From Sepiola atlantica (lineage: Eukaryota; Mollusca; Cephalopoda; Sepiida; Sepiolidae), in contig OY744525.1 of assembly GCA_963556195.1 (NCBI GenBank), positions 24,289,718 through 24,353,717 of the forward strand: 64,000 nt of DNA, in the 5' to 3' direction. Of this stretch, positions 10,878 through 22,160 are shown piece by piece; position 1 is the stretch's first letter, and each line of letters opens with the position of its first letter. The notes below the pieces were generated by a model, which saw only the letters and a list, made by a program, of their open reading frames with translations, searched no databases and had not been told where the DNA came from. A program made the position numbers and the translations under genes.

Positions 10878-10992
10878 TGAACAAAAACAAAATGTCCTAT
10901 AAAGTTAAGGGCGATTAAAAATGAAATCTTAGGAAGTGAAGTAAAAATAAGACAAATCTCATCACCAATAAAAACAATTACAAAAATACATA
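10846..10992. repeat. (TA)n plus tail shared with 63156-63317
   Basis: (TA)n at 10844-10874, then sequence shared with the window's other F7 copy: AATGTCCTATAAAGTTAAGG, GCGATTA, and ATCACCAATAAAAACAATTA. The shared tail shows the F7 family unit is larger than its hairpin. Confidence 0.7.
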
Positions 10993-11040
10993 ACTTATCT
11001 ATCTCTCCCTCATATATATATATATATATATATATAAGTT

Positions 11041-11430
11041 AAATTTTGAAAACCGACACATGGTGCAATTTAAATGAAAGAAATCATTTTTTTTTTTCAA
11101 GCTTTCGTTGTAAAGCAACATTGTCAGGCGAGACTGTCTTATAGTTTTTTCCCCTCCCTCTTTTCCCTTATTCAAAAAGCGCCAATCTGCGCCAAACATC
11201 GACCGGACTCTACTTATCCCAACGTCTTTTACAACTTGACGTGTTTTTCTGCTTCTACCGTGATTCGAGCCTCGGGGTTAATACCATCAAAATGAGGAAG
11301 AAGGAAAAAAAAACTATAAGACAGTCTCGCCTGACAAAGTTGTTTTACAACGAAAGCTTGCAAAAATATAAATAAAAGTAAATGATTTTGGCATTTAAAT
11401 CGCACCATGTGTTAGTTTTCAAAATTTCAT
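11041..11430. mobile_element. Foldback element F5
   Basis: Long terminal inverted repeats of about 110 bp: the left arm includes TTGAAAACCGACACATGGTG and AAGCTTTCGTTGTAAAGCAA then GGCGAGACTGTCTTATAGTT; the right arm has ACTATAAGACAGTCTCGCCT, TTACAACGAAAGCTT and CACCATGTGTTAGTTTTCAA. The spacer is about 160 bp. Both flanks are (TA)n tracts (11018-11036 and 11470-11495). Small MITE-like element without coding capacity. Confidence 0.85.
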
Positions 11431-11954
11431 TTAAATACATTTCATGGATGCTTCGAAGATGTTGTCAATTTATATATATATATATATATATATATGGAAA
11501 TTGAAAAAAGAAAAACCAAAAATTTTATTTATATATTCATCAACGTTTCATCTTTATTATAAGACTTCCTCAAGATGATTGTCTTAAGAAAACATCACAC
11601 AAGTACAATATGTTTGGAATGGATAGGTGGCGGCGGCAGCCGGCTCACAACCTGCAGCCGCTTAAGCAATAGATCAAATTATGAGAAACAAATAGATGGT
11701 GGCAGTGGCAAGCGGCGGTTGGAGTATAAAATCATTAGGAAGTGGGAGAGGTATTACAATAAATGCGGTGAGAGTGGGGCGAACGTTGGTCGCGGCTCGA
11801 ACCAATTAAAATTATGAAGGGGGTAGGGGATACGACATATGACCATTAAATCTTTTTTATTTGTTAGGAACTCCTAGGGTTTTGGACATAGATAGGCATA
11901 ACCATATATATTCTGAAACTATATTACTTAGGGGACTTGGATAAGTGCAACTTA
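11431..11954. other. AT-rich with (TA)n, nothing else recognised
   Basis: (TA)n at 11472-11494. The 80-codon frame at 11575-11817 covers a GGC/GCC-rich patch with no recognised domain. Confidence 0.5.
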
Positions 11955-12242
11955 TTTCTCGTCGTACCAGTCTGAGATACGTCCTTGACAATCAGTCCGA
12001 TAGTGAATTTGTTGCTGTCGAGCTGAGGTATGGTCCTGTTCATTCTCAGGAGGTCCACCCTTCCAGGCTTTAACTTTTTAAAGAGAAGGGATTTGGTCTA
12101 TTGCTAATCAATTGAGGCGTTCCTACCAGGGAATTTTGATAGGGCTGCTCATGCATTTTTTGAGTGCACTAATCCTAGTGCACTGGCTTTTAAACTTAAC
12201 CCCCTTCCCTTGTACCTAACCACCTGGAGAGGTAAATAAAAT
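11955..12242 (+). repeat. SINE, U2-related, subfamily B
   Basis: Starts near AGTCTGAGATACGTCCTTGA, CAATCAGTCCGATAG, then GTCGAGCTGAGGTATGGTCC, the shared core CAGGAGGTCCACCCTTCCAG, GAGGCGTTCCTACCAGGGAA, GTGCACTGGCTTTTAAA and the tail CACCTGGAGAGGTAAATAAA. The GTAGTATC part of the U2 head is missing, so it is 5'-truncated or an older variant. Confidence 0.7.
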
Positions 12243-12559
12243 ATGTATATTTCGCTTTGATCAAAAGGGGGGGGGGCATAGTAATATTGTGGGATCTGCG
12301 TTGCATCGATGAAATGGAAATACGTTTTACTTCTTTTATTTATAAATTGAAAATTATAGAAATTAAGATAAAAATGGTAACATGAGGTCCAGGGCTTGGA
12401 GCAGGAAGAGCACAGGGGGTCCTTATTGATTTCCCAGGCGTCCCTGAAGACTACAGTTTATTGGAAATGATTTCAAGTAATGTCACTGTACTTACACCAC
12501 GTCACACCCAATCAATACTGAGTACTTGTTTGGGCCCCACCTCAAAAATTGAATATATA

Positions 12560-13135
12560 AAAATGTAAAAATTAGAATAAAAGAGATGGAGTACTGTTGC
12601 CACATCTGGGGAGGTGCTGCTCAGAGCATCCTTTTCTGCTTTGAAAGAGTACACAACCGACTTTGAAATCTAGTTGGCGATGTCCTCTTTTCCTCCCTAT
12701 TACCTCTTTTTCACAGAAGAGACGTTGCTAGTCTTTCTCTACTCTATCGTTATTTTCATGGCAGGTGCTCGACTGAGCTCCAATCTATCGCCCCCCCCCC
12801 CGTAAAACATCTACAACAAGAACTCGTCTAGCTACAACCACTGTCAATAATTTCCCTTTCTCCCTCTCTGTGCCTAAAACTAAACGAAACTTCCATGAGC
12901 AAAGTTTCTTTCCTAGAACTACCCGTATACGAACTCAATATCGCAAGAATGCTTCCCAGCTGACTACAACATAGTCGTTTTAAAGTCCAAAGCAAAAAAA
13001 AATTTGTTAAGCCGTCCTCCTAAATAATCAAATTCTGCCAAACTTCCACCATCGTTACCAATCATCACGGTGTTGTTTCACTGTCCACCTGACACACATT
13101 AACCATTATCCTCGAGTGGTCTTTGGGCCTTGATA
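12560..13135 (+). pseudogene. CR1-like LINE 3' end
   Basis: Plus-strand coding remnants: MEYCCHIWGG near 12585, then the LSHRRDVASLSLLYRYFHGR-type block at 12710-12760, a PPR-rich block, an RSHPF-like block and SFFPRT near 12905. Frameshifts and stops break it. A related LINE of the family at 45872-46453 but a different subfamily. Confidence 0.75.
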
Positions 13136-13230
13136 AGTAGTGACTCTTTAGTATGAAAAGAAAAAGGAAAAAAAATAGGTAATAAGGTGTTATGGGCCAG
13201 GAACAGTAGAACAAAAGATTCCTGTCAATC

Positions 13231-13257
13231 TTGGGCAACGTCGGGTCTTCCTACTAA
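13231..13257 (+). mobile_element. Helitron 3' end
   Basis: TTGGGCAACGTCGGGT hairpin, then CTTCCTACTAA and T. CTAA fits the CTRR rule for Helitron ends. Confidence 0.45.
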
Positions 13258-13379
13258 TAATCATAATAATATATTAATAATGCATCCATTTTTAGTAGTG
13301 AAGGCACAAAAAAATGGCTAAAATAGAAAACAAAGTTTATAATAGTGTGTGCATGATTTAAACAAATTTTTAAAAACTT

Positions 13380-14143
13380 TTTCTCACCCCAAACAAGGGG
13401 GCATATTGCTACCGAAACGTAATGGGCTATTGTGATTAGGGATTAGATTTATAGGGACATCCTAAATAGGGGACTTGTGCAGCAAGATATTTGTTCACAT
13501 TATATTTAAATTTCTGTATGTTGGTACAGTCGGGGAAACGGGGAGCAGGGAGGGAATTCTAAAAGCAAGCAGTCCGAGGAAAGAAGTTCTTAGATTAGAA
13601 AGTTTTCCAGTATCTGGGGACCTCTACAGTGAAGGGGGGGGGAATTTTGATGCTCGCGCCGGGTTGATCGGGGGGTATTATGTTGAGGGGGTACAAATGC
13701 CGTAAGTTCATCGTCTTTTTTAAAAAAAATTTTTTATGGCATATCAACCCTTTTCGAGTTGTTTAATGCTGAATCCAGTCATTTTGGTAAAAGTTGTTAT
13801 GCTTCAAGTTTTTAATATCTTCAAATATTTATTCATGGTGTTTGGTTTGGTTGTTTTGTAGAGGAAAATGTTTTTGTTTTTGGCTTTGCAGAACATGATT
13901 GAGTTTTGCAAAGGAAAAGGAAAAAAACATAATAACATCAATGTTTGATGCATTTTAAGTCAGGAAGTCGGTATCTTCATACAGTCTGATCTGGTAGCAC
14001 CAAGATAAGTTCATCAGAGCACAATCTGTGGAAGTACTTGTAAAACAAGAACAAGGATGCCTCATTGCAGTGATAGGACAGGGGTTGGAGCTTTGCGACT
14101 CTGTTTTTTGCACCTTGCCCAAGAGATGAAACATTAGCTGCAA
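13380..14143 (-). pseudogene. CR1-like LINE 3' end, interrupted by an insertion
   Basis: On the minus strand, 14016-14143 encodes LSHRRDVASL-like and HLCFTSTSTDCAL-type sequence, and 13440-13702 is the family's C-terminal coding and 3' UTR region. The two parts are split by 13713-14015. Both outer parts match 45715-46450 in order and orientation, so they were once continuous. Confidence 0.75.
13713..14015. mobile_element. About 300-bp insertion with 10-bp target-site duplication
   Basis: TAAGTTCATC is present at 13703-13712 and again at 14006-14015, exactly where the surrounding LINE is interrupted. The insert begins with a T/A run and includes AATGCTGAATCCAGTCATTT, similar in part to 35040-35085. 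It is presumably a SINE or other short retroelement. No coding. Confidence 0.65.
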
Positions 14144-14414
14144 AACTGTGGATGTGTTTAGACAGAAATAATAATATAACTTAAAATTCGTTAATTAACA
14201 ATTTGTTTTCTAGAATAGAAATACTTTTTATCTTTTTTAGAAGCACAAATGAACTCATAATACTTGAATTTTAACTATAAAACGTTAATTCTAACCAGAA
14301 ATTATTTTTCACTTAATATTTTAAAGGCTTCAAAATCACATTCAAATTTCCCACGGCTATGGTAAACATATTGTCGGACATGTTTGTTTTCTTTATCTCT
14401 CTCACATATGTGTA

Positions 14415-14471
<57 letters not shown>

Positions 14472-14825
14472 AAAGATTTAACATCAAATCAGCCCGTACA
14501 TTGATGGAGTATGTTAACATAAAAGTGTGTTTTTTGTCGTTACACTTCATGTTTTATATATTTTTATATATCTTTAAAGCGAAATCTTTCACTCGCAGTG
14601 ATGTCATTGCGGTAATAGTCCTCTGAGGAGAAGATTGAAATCCATGGATTTACAGTACTTTTTTGCTTGAACTTTGATATGTAATAAAGTTTGATTAATT
14701 TCTCATTTTTTTCTTTCATTTAATCCATTATTCTTAATGCTCTATTCAATATATTGAGCTTTATTTTTATCCTGATAGTTCACTAATGAAAGATATTAGA
14801 TATTATTTTTATTTTTTAAGTATCA

Positions 14826-14865
<40 letters not shown>

Positions 14866-15417
14866 AATATTTGTTTATTTATGTGTTATAGAAATCGAAC
14901 AGTTAGAACAAGCAAATAAGTTTCAATAAGGGTTAAATTGTTTAAGGAATCTAAAGACACCATTAAAATCTTCCTTTGATTCCATCTGGGGTCACTTGGG
15001 GCAATTATCGGTTAGGTTTATAAAATAACTGAAACAGTTTTAAACGTCAAGATACAGAATTCATTTTTTTTTTTCAATATATTTTTTTGATTTCATAAAA
15101 CAAAAATAAAATAAAATAAACAATATCTCAATGAAGCATTTATTTATGAAAAAGTTTAAACATTTAAATTATTTTATTGGTATTTTTTAGATTTAAAATA
15201 ATTAAACAAAAAAATGAATTCGATTCGTAAAAGCTATTTGCCGTTTTACAGTAATGCAGCAACAACAAGTAGTTGTTCTTTTTTAAGAACACCACCGTGC
15301 TGACAGTTTTTGAACTCATATTGGAAATCTTAACTTTTCTTTCAAAACAAAAATTGTAAACATGAAAATATTTGGACTTATTATAACAAACCTGCCGACC
15401 AACAATATATCTCCACA
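14144..15417. other. AT-rich sequence with (TA)n tracts
   Basis: (TA)n at 14420-14468 and 14830-14862. Small open frames run through these tracts. Nothing else recognised. Confidence 0.55.
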
Positions 15418-15441
15418 CGAGCAACGCTGGGTGAATACCCC

Positions 15442-15490
<49 letters not shown>
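15418..15490 (+). mobile_element. Helitron-like 3' end followed by (TA)n
   Basis: ACGAGCAACGCTGGGTGAAT then CCCCTAG ending at 15444 and T, followed by (TA)n to 15488 and a short (CA)n. 5' end not found. Confidence 0.4.
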
Positions 15491-15500
<10 letters not shown>

Positions 15501-15507
15501 TATATTT

Positions 15508-15760
15508 AATTTATACAGACATGTATATTATCCACGACACTGGCATGTCAATGTTATTGATCAACAGCTGTTAAAAACAGATCTCATCAGGTAGAAAGAA
15601 AATCTGATCCTTTCTTTCCGCTTGATGAGATCTGTTTCTAACAACTGTTGATCGATAAGATCGACATGCCAGTGTGGCGGATTATGTACATGTCTGTATA
15701 AATAAAAAAAAAATTATATATATAAGGGCTCTATTTGATATCGAGCACTCTTTATTCTTT
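15508..15760. mobile_element. Foldback element F1, copy 1
   Basis: Inverted arms 15508-15605 and 15606-15703: GACACTGGCATGTCAATGTT, GATCAACAGCTGTTA, CAGATCTCATCAGG facing CTTGATGAGATCTGTTTCTA, ACAACTGTTGATCGATAAGA, TCGACATGCCAGTGT. The arms nearly touch, so the whole can fold into one ~95-bp hairpin. It is followed by the module GGGCTCTATTTGATATCGAG then CACTCTTTATT (15727-15757). Copy 2 is at 36030-36335. Confidence 0.85.
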
Positions 15761-15888
15761 GAATTTTTATACTACCTGGATTAATATACATATGAGTGAA
15801 AAAATATATGTTTTAGCATATACCTTCTATTCTTTATGCATACCAGCCTCTTCCAATTGAAAGCTCGATTATTGTTAACTTTTAACAG

Positions 15889-15890
<2 letters not shown>

Positions 15891-15949
<59 letters not shown>

Positions 15950-16087
15950 TTTGTTACATTCCAATATATATATATATATATATATCGATTTTGTTACATT
16001 TCAATATATACATATATATATATATATATATCGATTTTGTTACATTTCAATATATATATATATATATATCGATTTTGTTACATTTCA

Positions 16088-16131
<44 letters not shown>

Positions 16132-16326
16132 TTCGCTACATTTCAAGATATATATATATATCGATTTCGCTACATTTCAATACACACATATATATATATC
16201 GATTTCGCTACATTTCAATACATATATATATCGATTTCCTTACATTTCAATATATATATATATATATATCGATGTTGTTACATTTCTCTCTCTCTCTATA
16301 TATATATATATCGATGTTGTTACATT

Positions 16327-16359
<33 letters not shown>

Positions 16360-16413
16360 CGATGTTGTTACATTTCTCTCTCTCTCTATATATATATATA
16401 TCGATGTTGTTAC

Positions 16414-16452
<39 letters not shown>

Positions 16453-16495
16453 TTGTTACATTTCTATATATATATATATATATCGATGTTGTTAC

Positions 16496-16532
<37 letters not shown>

Positions 16533-16678
16533 TTGTTACATTTCTCTCTCTATATATATATATCGATGTTTTTACATTTCTATATATATATATATATCGA
16601 TGTTGTTACATTTCTATATATATATATATATCGATGTTACATTTCTCTCTCTATATATATATATATCGATGTTGTTAC

Positions 16679-16717
<39 letters not shown>

Positions 16718-17091
16718 TTACATTTCTATATATATATATATATATATCTCGATGTTGTTACATTTCTATATATATATATCTCGATGTTGTTACATTTCTA
16801 TATATATATATATCGATGTTGTTACATTTCTATATATATATATATCGATGTTGTTACATTTCTATATATATATATATCGATGTTGTTACATTTCTATATA
16901 TATATATATCGATGTTGTTACATTTCTATATATATATATCGATGTTGTTACATTTCTATATATATATCTCGATGTTGTTACATTTCTATATATATATATC
17001 TCGATGTTGTTACATTTCTATATATATATATATATATCTCGATGTTGTTACATTTCTATATATATATATATATATATCTCGATGTTGTTAC

Positions 17092-17128
<37 letters not shown>

Positions 17129-17445
17129 GATGTTGTTACATTTCTATATATATATATATATATATCTCGATGTTGTTACATTTCTATATATATATATATA
17201 TATATCTCGATGTTGTTACATTTCTATATATATATATATATATATCTCGATGTTGTTACATTTCTATATATATATATATATATCTCGATGTTGTTACATT
17301 TCTATATATATATATCTCGATGTTGTTACATTTCTATATATATATATATATATATCTCGATGTTGTTACATTTCTATATATATATATATATCTCTCGATG
17401 TTGTTACATTTCTATATATATATATATATATCTCGATGTTGTTAC

Positions 17446-17476
<31 letters not shown>

Positions 17477-17491
17477 TCTCGATGTTGTTAC

Positions 17492-17530
<39 letters not shown>

Positions 17531-17774
17531 AATGTTGTTATATTTCTATATATATATATATATCTAAATGTTGTTACATTTCTCTATATATATAAATATA
17601 TATATTTCGATGTTGTTACATTTCTATATATATATATATATATTTCGATGTTGTTACATATCTATATATATATATATATATCGATGTTGTTACATATCTA
17701 TATATATATATATATATATATCGATGTTGTTACATATCTATATATATATATATATATATCGATGTTGTTACATA

Positions 17775-17814
<40 letters not shown>

Positions 17815-18551
17815 TTGTTACATTTCTATATATATATATATCGATGTTGTTACATTTCTATATATATATATATATCGATGTTGTTACATTTCTATATATA
17901 TATATATATATCGATGTTGTTACATTTCTATATATATATATATATATATCGATGTTGTTACATTTCTATATATATATATATATATATCGATGTTGTTACA
18001 TATCTATATATATATATCGATGTTGTTACATATCTATATATATATATATATATTTCGATGTTGTTACATTTCTATATATATATATATATATATATATCGA
18101 TGTTGTTACATATCTATATATATATATATATATATATCGATGTTGTTACATATCTATATATATATATATATATCGATGTTGTTACATATCTATATATATA
18201 TATATATATCGATGTTGTTACATATCTATATATATATATATATATATATCGATGTTGTTACATATCTATATATATATATATATATCGATGTTGTTACATA
18301 TCTATATATATATATATATATCGATGTTGTTACATATCTATATATATATATATATATATCGATGTTGTTACATTTCTATATATATATATATCGATGTTGT
18401 TACATTTCTATATATATATATATACATCGATGTTGTTACATTTCTATATATATATATATATCGATGTTGTTACATTTCTATATATATATATATATATATC
18501 GATGTTGTTACATTTCTATATATATATATATATATATATCGATGTTGTTAC

Positions 18552-18592
<41 letters not shown>

Positions 18593-19116
18593 TTGTTACA
18601 TATCTATATATATATATATATCGATGTTGTTACATATCTATATATATATATATATCGATGTTGTTACATATCTATATATATATATATATATCGATGTTGT
18701 TACATATCTATATATATATATATATCGATGTTGTTACATATCTATATATATATATATATCGATGTTGTTACATATCTATATATATATATATATATCGATG
18801 TTGTTACATATCTATATATATATATATATATCGATGTTGTTACATATCTATATATATATATATATATATATATCGATGTTGTTACATATCTATATATATA
18901 TATATATATATATCGATGTTGTTACATATCTATATATATATATATATATATATCGATGTTGTTACATATCTATATATATATATATATATCGATGTTGTTA
19001 CATATCTATATATATATATATATCGATGTTGTTACATATCTATATATATATATATATATCGATGTTGTTACATATCTATATATATATATATATATATATC
19101 GATGTTGTTACATATC

Positions 19117-19148
<32 letters not shown>

Positions 19149-19160
19149 TTGTTACATATC

Positions 19161-19192
<32 letters not shown>

Positions 19193-19254
19193 TTGTTACA
19201 TATCTATATATATATCGATGTTGTTATATATATATATATCGATGTTGTTACATA

Positions 19255-19296
<42 letters not shown>

Positions 19297-19520
19297 TTGT
19301 TACATATCTATATATATATATATCGATGTTATTACATATCTATATATATATATATCGATGTTATTACATATCTATATATATATTTATATATATATATATC
19401 GATGTTGTTACATATCTATCTCTATATATATATATCGATGTTGTTACATATATATATATATATATCGATGTTGTTACATTTCTATATATATATATAGGTT
19501 TTGTTTTTGTTACATTCTAA
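15891..19520. repeat. 3.6-kb composite minisatellite, (TA)n plus CGATGTTGTTACAT
   Basis: About 95 units (hand count) of (TA)5-18 followed by CGATGTTGTTACATTTC or a close variant. Variants are grouped: CGATTTTGTTAC and CGATTTCGCTAC at the left edge (15946-16245); units with added TCTCTC at 16285-16670; units with TCTCGATG at about 16745-17520; then alternating blocks with ACATTTC or ACATATC. Neither the (TA)n runs nor the linker contains a stop in any plus-strand frame, so very long frames (1229, 650, 561, 538 and 534 codons) exist that encode only [16 protein letters not shown] repeats. These are not genes. Confidence 0.97.
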
Positions 19521-19560
19521 TATAATATATATATAGTAAATATTGAAATGAATAAATAAA

Positions 19561-19790
19561 ATTAATCCATCGATTTTTAAAGAATTGCTCTATCTACAAT
19601 ATCGAAAATCTTATGATAGGATCTAATATAAAGATAAATATTTTATATTAGATCTTATAAGATGTTCGATATTGTAGATAGAGCAATTCTTTGAAAGTCG
19701 ATGGATGAATTAAACACTTTAATATTTAATGAAAAATATTTATAATATATATATACTATAAATATTTTTTATTAAATATTAAAGTGTTTA
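19561..19790. mobile_element. Double hairpin F8
   Basis: Two adjacent palindromes. The first (19561-19712) pairs AATTGCTCTATCTACAATAT with ATATTGTAGATAGAGCAATT, with a nested TCTAATATAAAG/TTTATATTAGA inner stem. The second (19713-19790) pairs AACACTTTAATATTTAAT with ATTAAATATTAAAGTGTT around a (TA) core. No coding. Confidence 0.8.
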
Positions 19791-20195
19791 TTACCTACAG
19801 CCGATATCGTTTCGGGCTTTTTGCCCCTCATCAGTGCAGAAGTGGTAGTTGTAGGTAGTTGCATGGGATTGAACGCAGTTCATAAATCCAGGAGGCTAGA
19901 ATTACGAGATGAACGCTCAGGACCACACGGCTACCGACAATCAGCACAGACAATGATTGAAATTTAGATACACTTATCTGGAGAGGCAGAGGAAAGCGTT
20001 ATTATTGTCAAACATTGTTTAACGCTCGTGCGGAACTCACTTTGTCGCAAATGACAACTAACTTATCTCAACTGCACGGTGCTCTACTTTCATGACCATT
20101 ACATCTTTAATGGGTTTTTTAACTATAAATATGTTTTTATTAAATATTAAAGCCTTTATTACCTACAGACGATATCGTTTCGGGCTTTTTGCCTT
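19758..20195 (+). repeat. Direct repeat pair around 370 bp
   Basis: TATTAAATATTAAAG then TTTATTACCTACAGCCGATA and TCGTTTCGGGCTTTTTGCC occur at about 19758-19830 and again at 20129-20195. The interval between them holds no ORF. The two could be ends of a non-autonomous element or a local duplication. Confidence 0.65.
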
Positions 20196-20298
20196 CAATC
20201 ATACATATATAACAAAGGTGATGCCATCGGTTTCTTTATGGCCATGGGAAATTATTCGATAACTATTGAAAATTATTTTTCATTATCGCAACAGTCGT

Positions 20299-20481
20299 TT
20301 ACCATTTATTTCTTGTTGATAATGACCATTGACTTTCTCTGGAATTTGAGTGGCAAGATTCTAGTACTCTTCGTGCCTTTTTAGTGGAGTTGTAAATGGT
20401 GCTCTCCTTTCTTAGTCTTTCCATCCTCCCTGACTCTTCACGAACATTTTTCATTGCACCAGTCGAGGCTGGTCCCACCAT
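20299..20481 (-). pseudogene. Unknown ORF fragment, related to 37940-38035
   Basis: A 60-codon minus-strand frame. Its C-terminal half (around ESCHSNSRESQWSL) resembles the translation of 37940-38035 (GETCHSDSREHHLLL). Two similar fragments in one window suggest remains of a transposon protein. I do not recognise the family. Confidence 0.35.
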
Positions 20482-20960
20482 TATTGTTAAACAATAATCC
20501 CCACTCTTGGGTCAATTTTTGTGCCTGATACGAGGCAAACTGTGGCGTTATTAAGTGTGTTGAATATACAGAGATTTCAGTGCTTCTCCAGATTAGGACC
20601 CGAGCTAAAATCGACTTGGTGTCGTTAGGATCAGGTCCTACTCTGAAGAAGTACCGAGATTGCTTCCAAGGTGACCAAGTTTGCTGTCAATGCCCAAAAA
20701 ATTTGAGAAAAAGAAATAATGGTTAGGAGAGGTTTACTGTAATTCCGAAACTGTACTTATCATGCAAATCGCCATACAACAACAACAACAAATTCTCGCC
20801 TAACGATTCTGCTTTCATGGCGGCCTGTTGCATCTAAAATTCACCCCAAAGACTGGACTTGTCCAAGAAAATGGGCCTCACTCATTTTGTAAACAATAAT
20901 AAAAACAAAAACAAAAATACAGAACTTTATATTTTAAATGATGAATGTTTATACATATTA
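20482..20960. other. Nothing recognised
   Basis: Mixed-composition sequence with no coding signal or repeat structure I can support. Confidence 0.5.
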
Positions 20961-21185
20961 TTTATCTCCTTGCCAGGAGGTTAGACACAAGGTCAGGTGT
21001 GGTTTTGAGAAGCCAGCATACTAGGATAAGCGCACTCTGGTCTACAAAAAATGCCCTAGCAGCCCCGTCGACATTCCCCAGGCTATTAGCAGAGAGAAGG
21101 TAAAGCCTGGGAGGGTGGATCGCCTAGGACTAAACAGAACCATACCTCAGCTCGACAGCAACAAAGCCACTGTCTGACTGATTTC
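20961..21185 (-). repeat. SINE, U2-related, subfamily B (minus strand)
   Basis: Plus-strand order is tail to head: CTCCTTGCCAGGAGGTTAGA, GGTTTTGAGAAGCCAGCATA, TACAAAAAATGCCCTAGCAG, TAAAGCCTGGGAGGGTGGAT, AACAGAACCATACCTCAGCT, CGACAGCAACAAAGCCACTG. Same layout as 35091-35367, but without the GTAGTATC head. Confidence 0.8.
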
Positions 21186-21269
21186 ATCATAACATTGTTT
21201 AGAAAGGTATGAACCCACACTCCTACTCCCTCGTTACGGGTAAAATAACAACTTGTGTTTAACTAATCA

Positions 21270-21756
21270 TCTATATTACAGAAGAATATGAGATAACTTC
21301 GTGTGTATGTGTGTTTCTCGCATCAACGCAACTTCGATAATTACACATTGAATTATGTTTTTGTTTTATTTGCTTTTAATCGAAATATTGAAATAAAAAA
21401 TGCAATAACGTAAACCAAAAGGATTTTTTTAAAAAATCCTATTTCAAGCTTCATTGATATTTATGCTTGTCTCCCTTTCGTTCACACACAAGGCTTACAC
21501 TATTTAGCCAGTTCCTCCTCCTGCATTAGTCACATAATCAGCACTCTCTATCAACCTGCTTGCTGATTTGGCATCCCTGACTCTTAGTTTCCTTTCATTT
21601 ATAAATTTACTAGTAAAAAAAATTAAAAAAAAAAAATAAAAAAAAAAAATAAAAAAATTCGAAAGTATTTATGCGATTTAAAAAAGTATATAAAAAAAAG
21701 CGAACCAAAAATGAAAGTAAAAAGACTCCCGGGCAACGCCGGGTAGGTAGAGTTAG
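21270..21756 (+). mobile_element. Complete short non-autonomous Helitron
   Basis: 5' end TCTATATTACAGAAGAATAT at 21270, preceded by A. 3' end: hairpin CCCGGGCAACGCCGGGTA (21728-21745), then TTAG at 21753-21756, followed by T. Insertion between A and T, a TC start and a hairpin before the end are the Helitron hallmarks. Only the terminal TTAG departs from CTRR. Length 487 bp, no ORF, with poly-A runs inside (21617-21657). It must depend on an autonomous Helitron elsewhere. Confidence 0.65.
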
Positions 21757-21884
21757 TATGTAACAAATCATTTAGAATTGTTTATTGTTTCGGAATTAAA
21801 TAAACCAATAAAGCTTGATATGCGATAAAATTATAAAAACCATACTAAATCCCTTAAAATATAGTTTCCCCTCAACAAAATAAA

Positions 21885-22160
21885 AATGATGATGATCATC
21901 ATCATCACATTACGGTTTAATTTACGTTTTACATGCTGACATGTGTTGGACGGCTTTTAGAAATTGACTTCCGAACTAACCTATCTCTGGTCAAGTCTTA
22001 TCTCTTTCTCTCAAGAGCATCCTTATCATTGTCTCCCATGTTTTCTTTGGCCTTCCCCCTCCTAACTGACCCTGCTACGTCTACTAACCCAAGAACTCTC
22101 ATCCATCCTTTTAATGTGACCATACCATCAGAGTCTCCTGTTCTGCATAAATCGCCCTAA
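21885..22160 (-). pseudogene. RTE-like LINE 3' end (minus strand)
   Basis: Begins with the tail GATGATGATCATCATCATCA, then TTTTACATGCTGACATGTGT and inverted coding sequence for the C-terminus. It stops near 22160, about 270 bp from the end: a short 5'-truncated insertion. Confidence 0.8.

Noticed and set aside
15836..19525. 1229-codon open frame (and four other long frames)
   Set aside because: It consists only of (TA)n and the CGATGTTGTTACAT linker, which lack stops in all plus-strand frames. Three overlapping frames are equally open, and there is no non-repeat domain.
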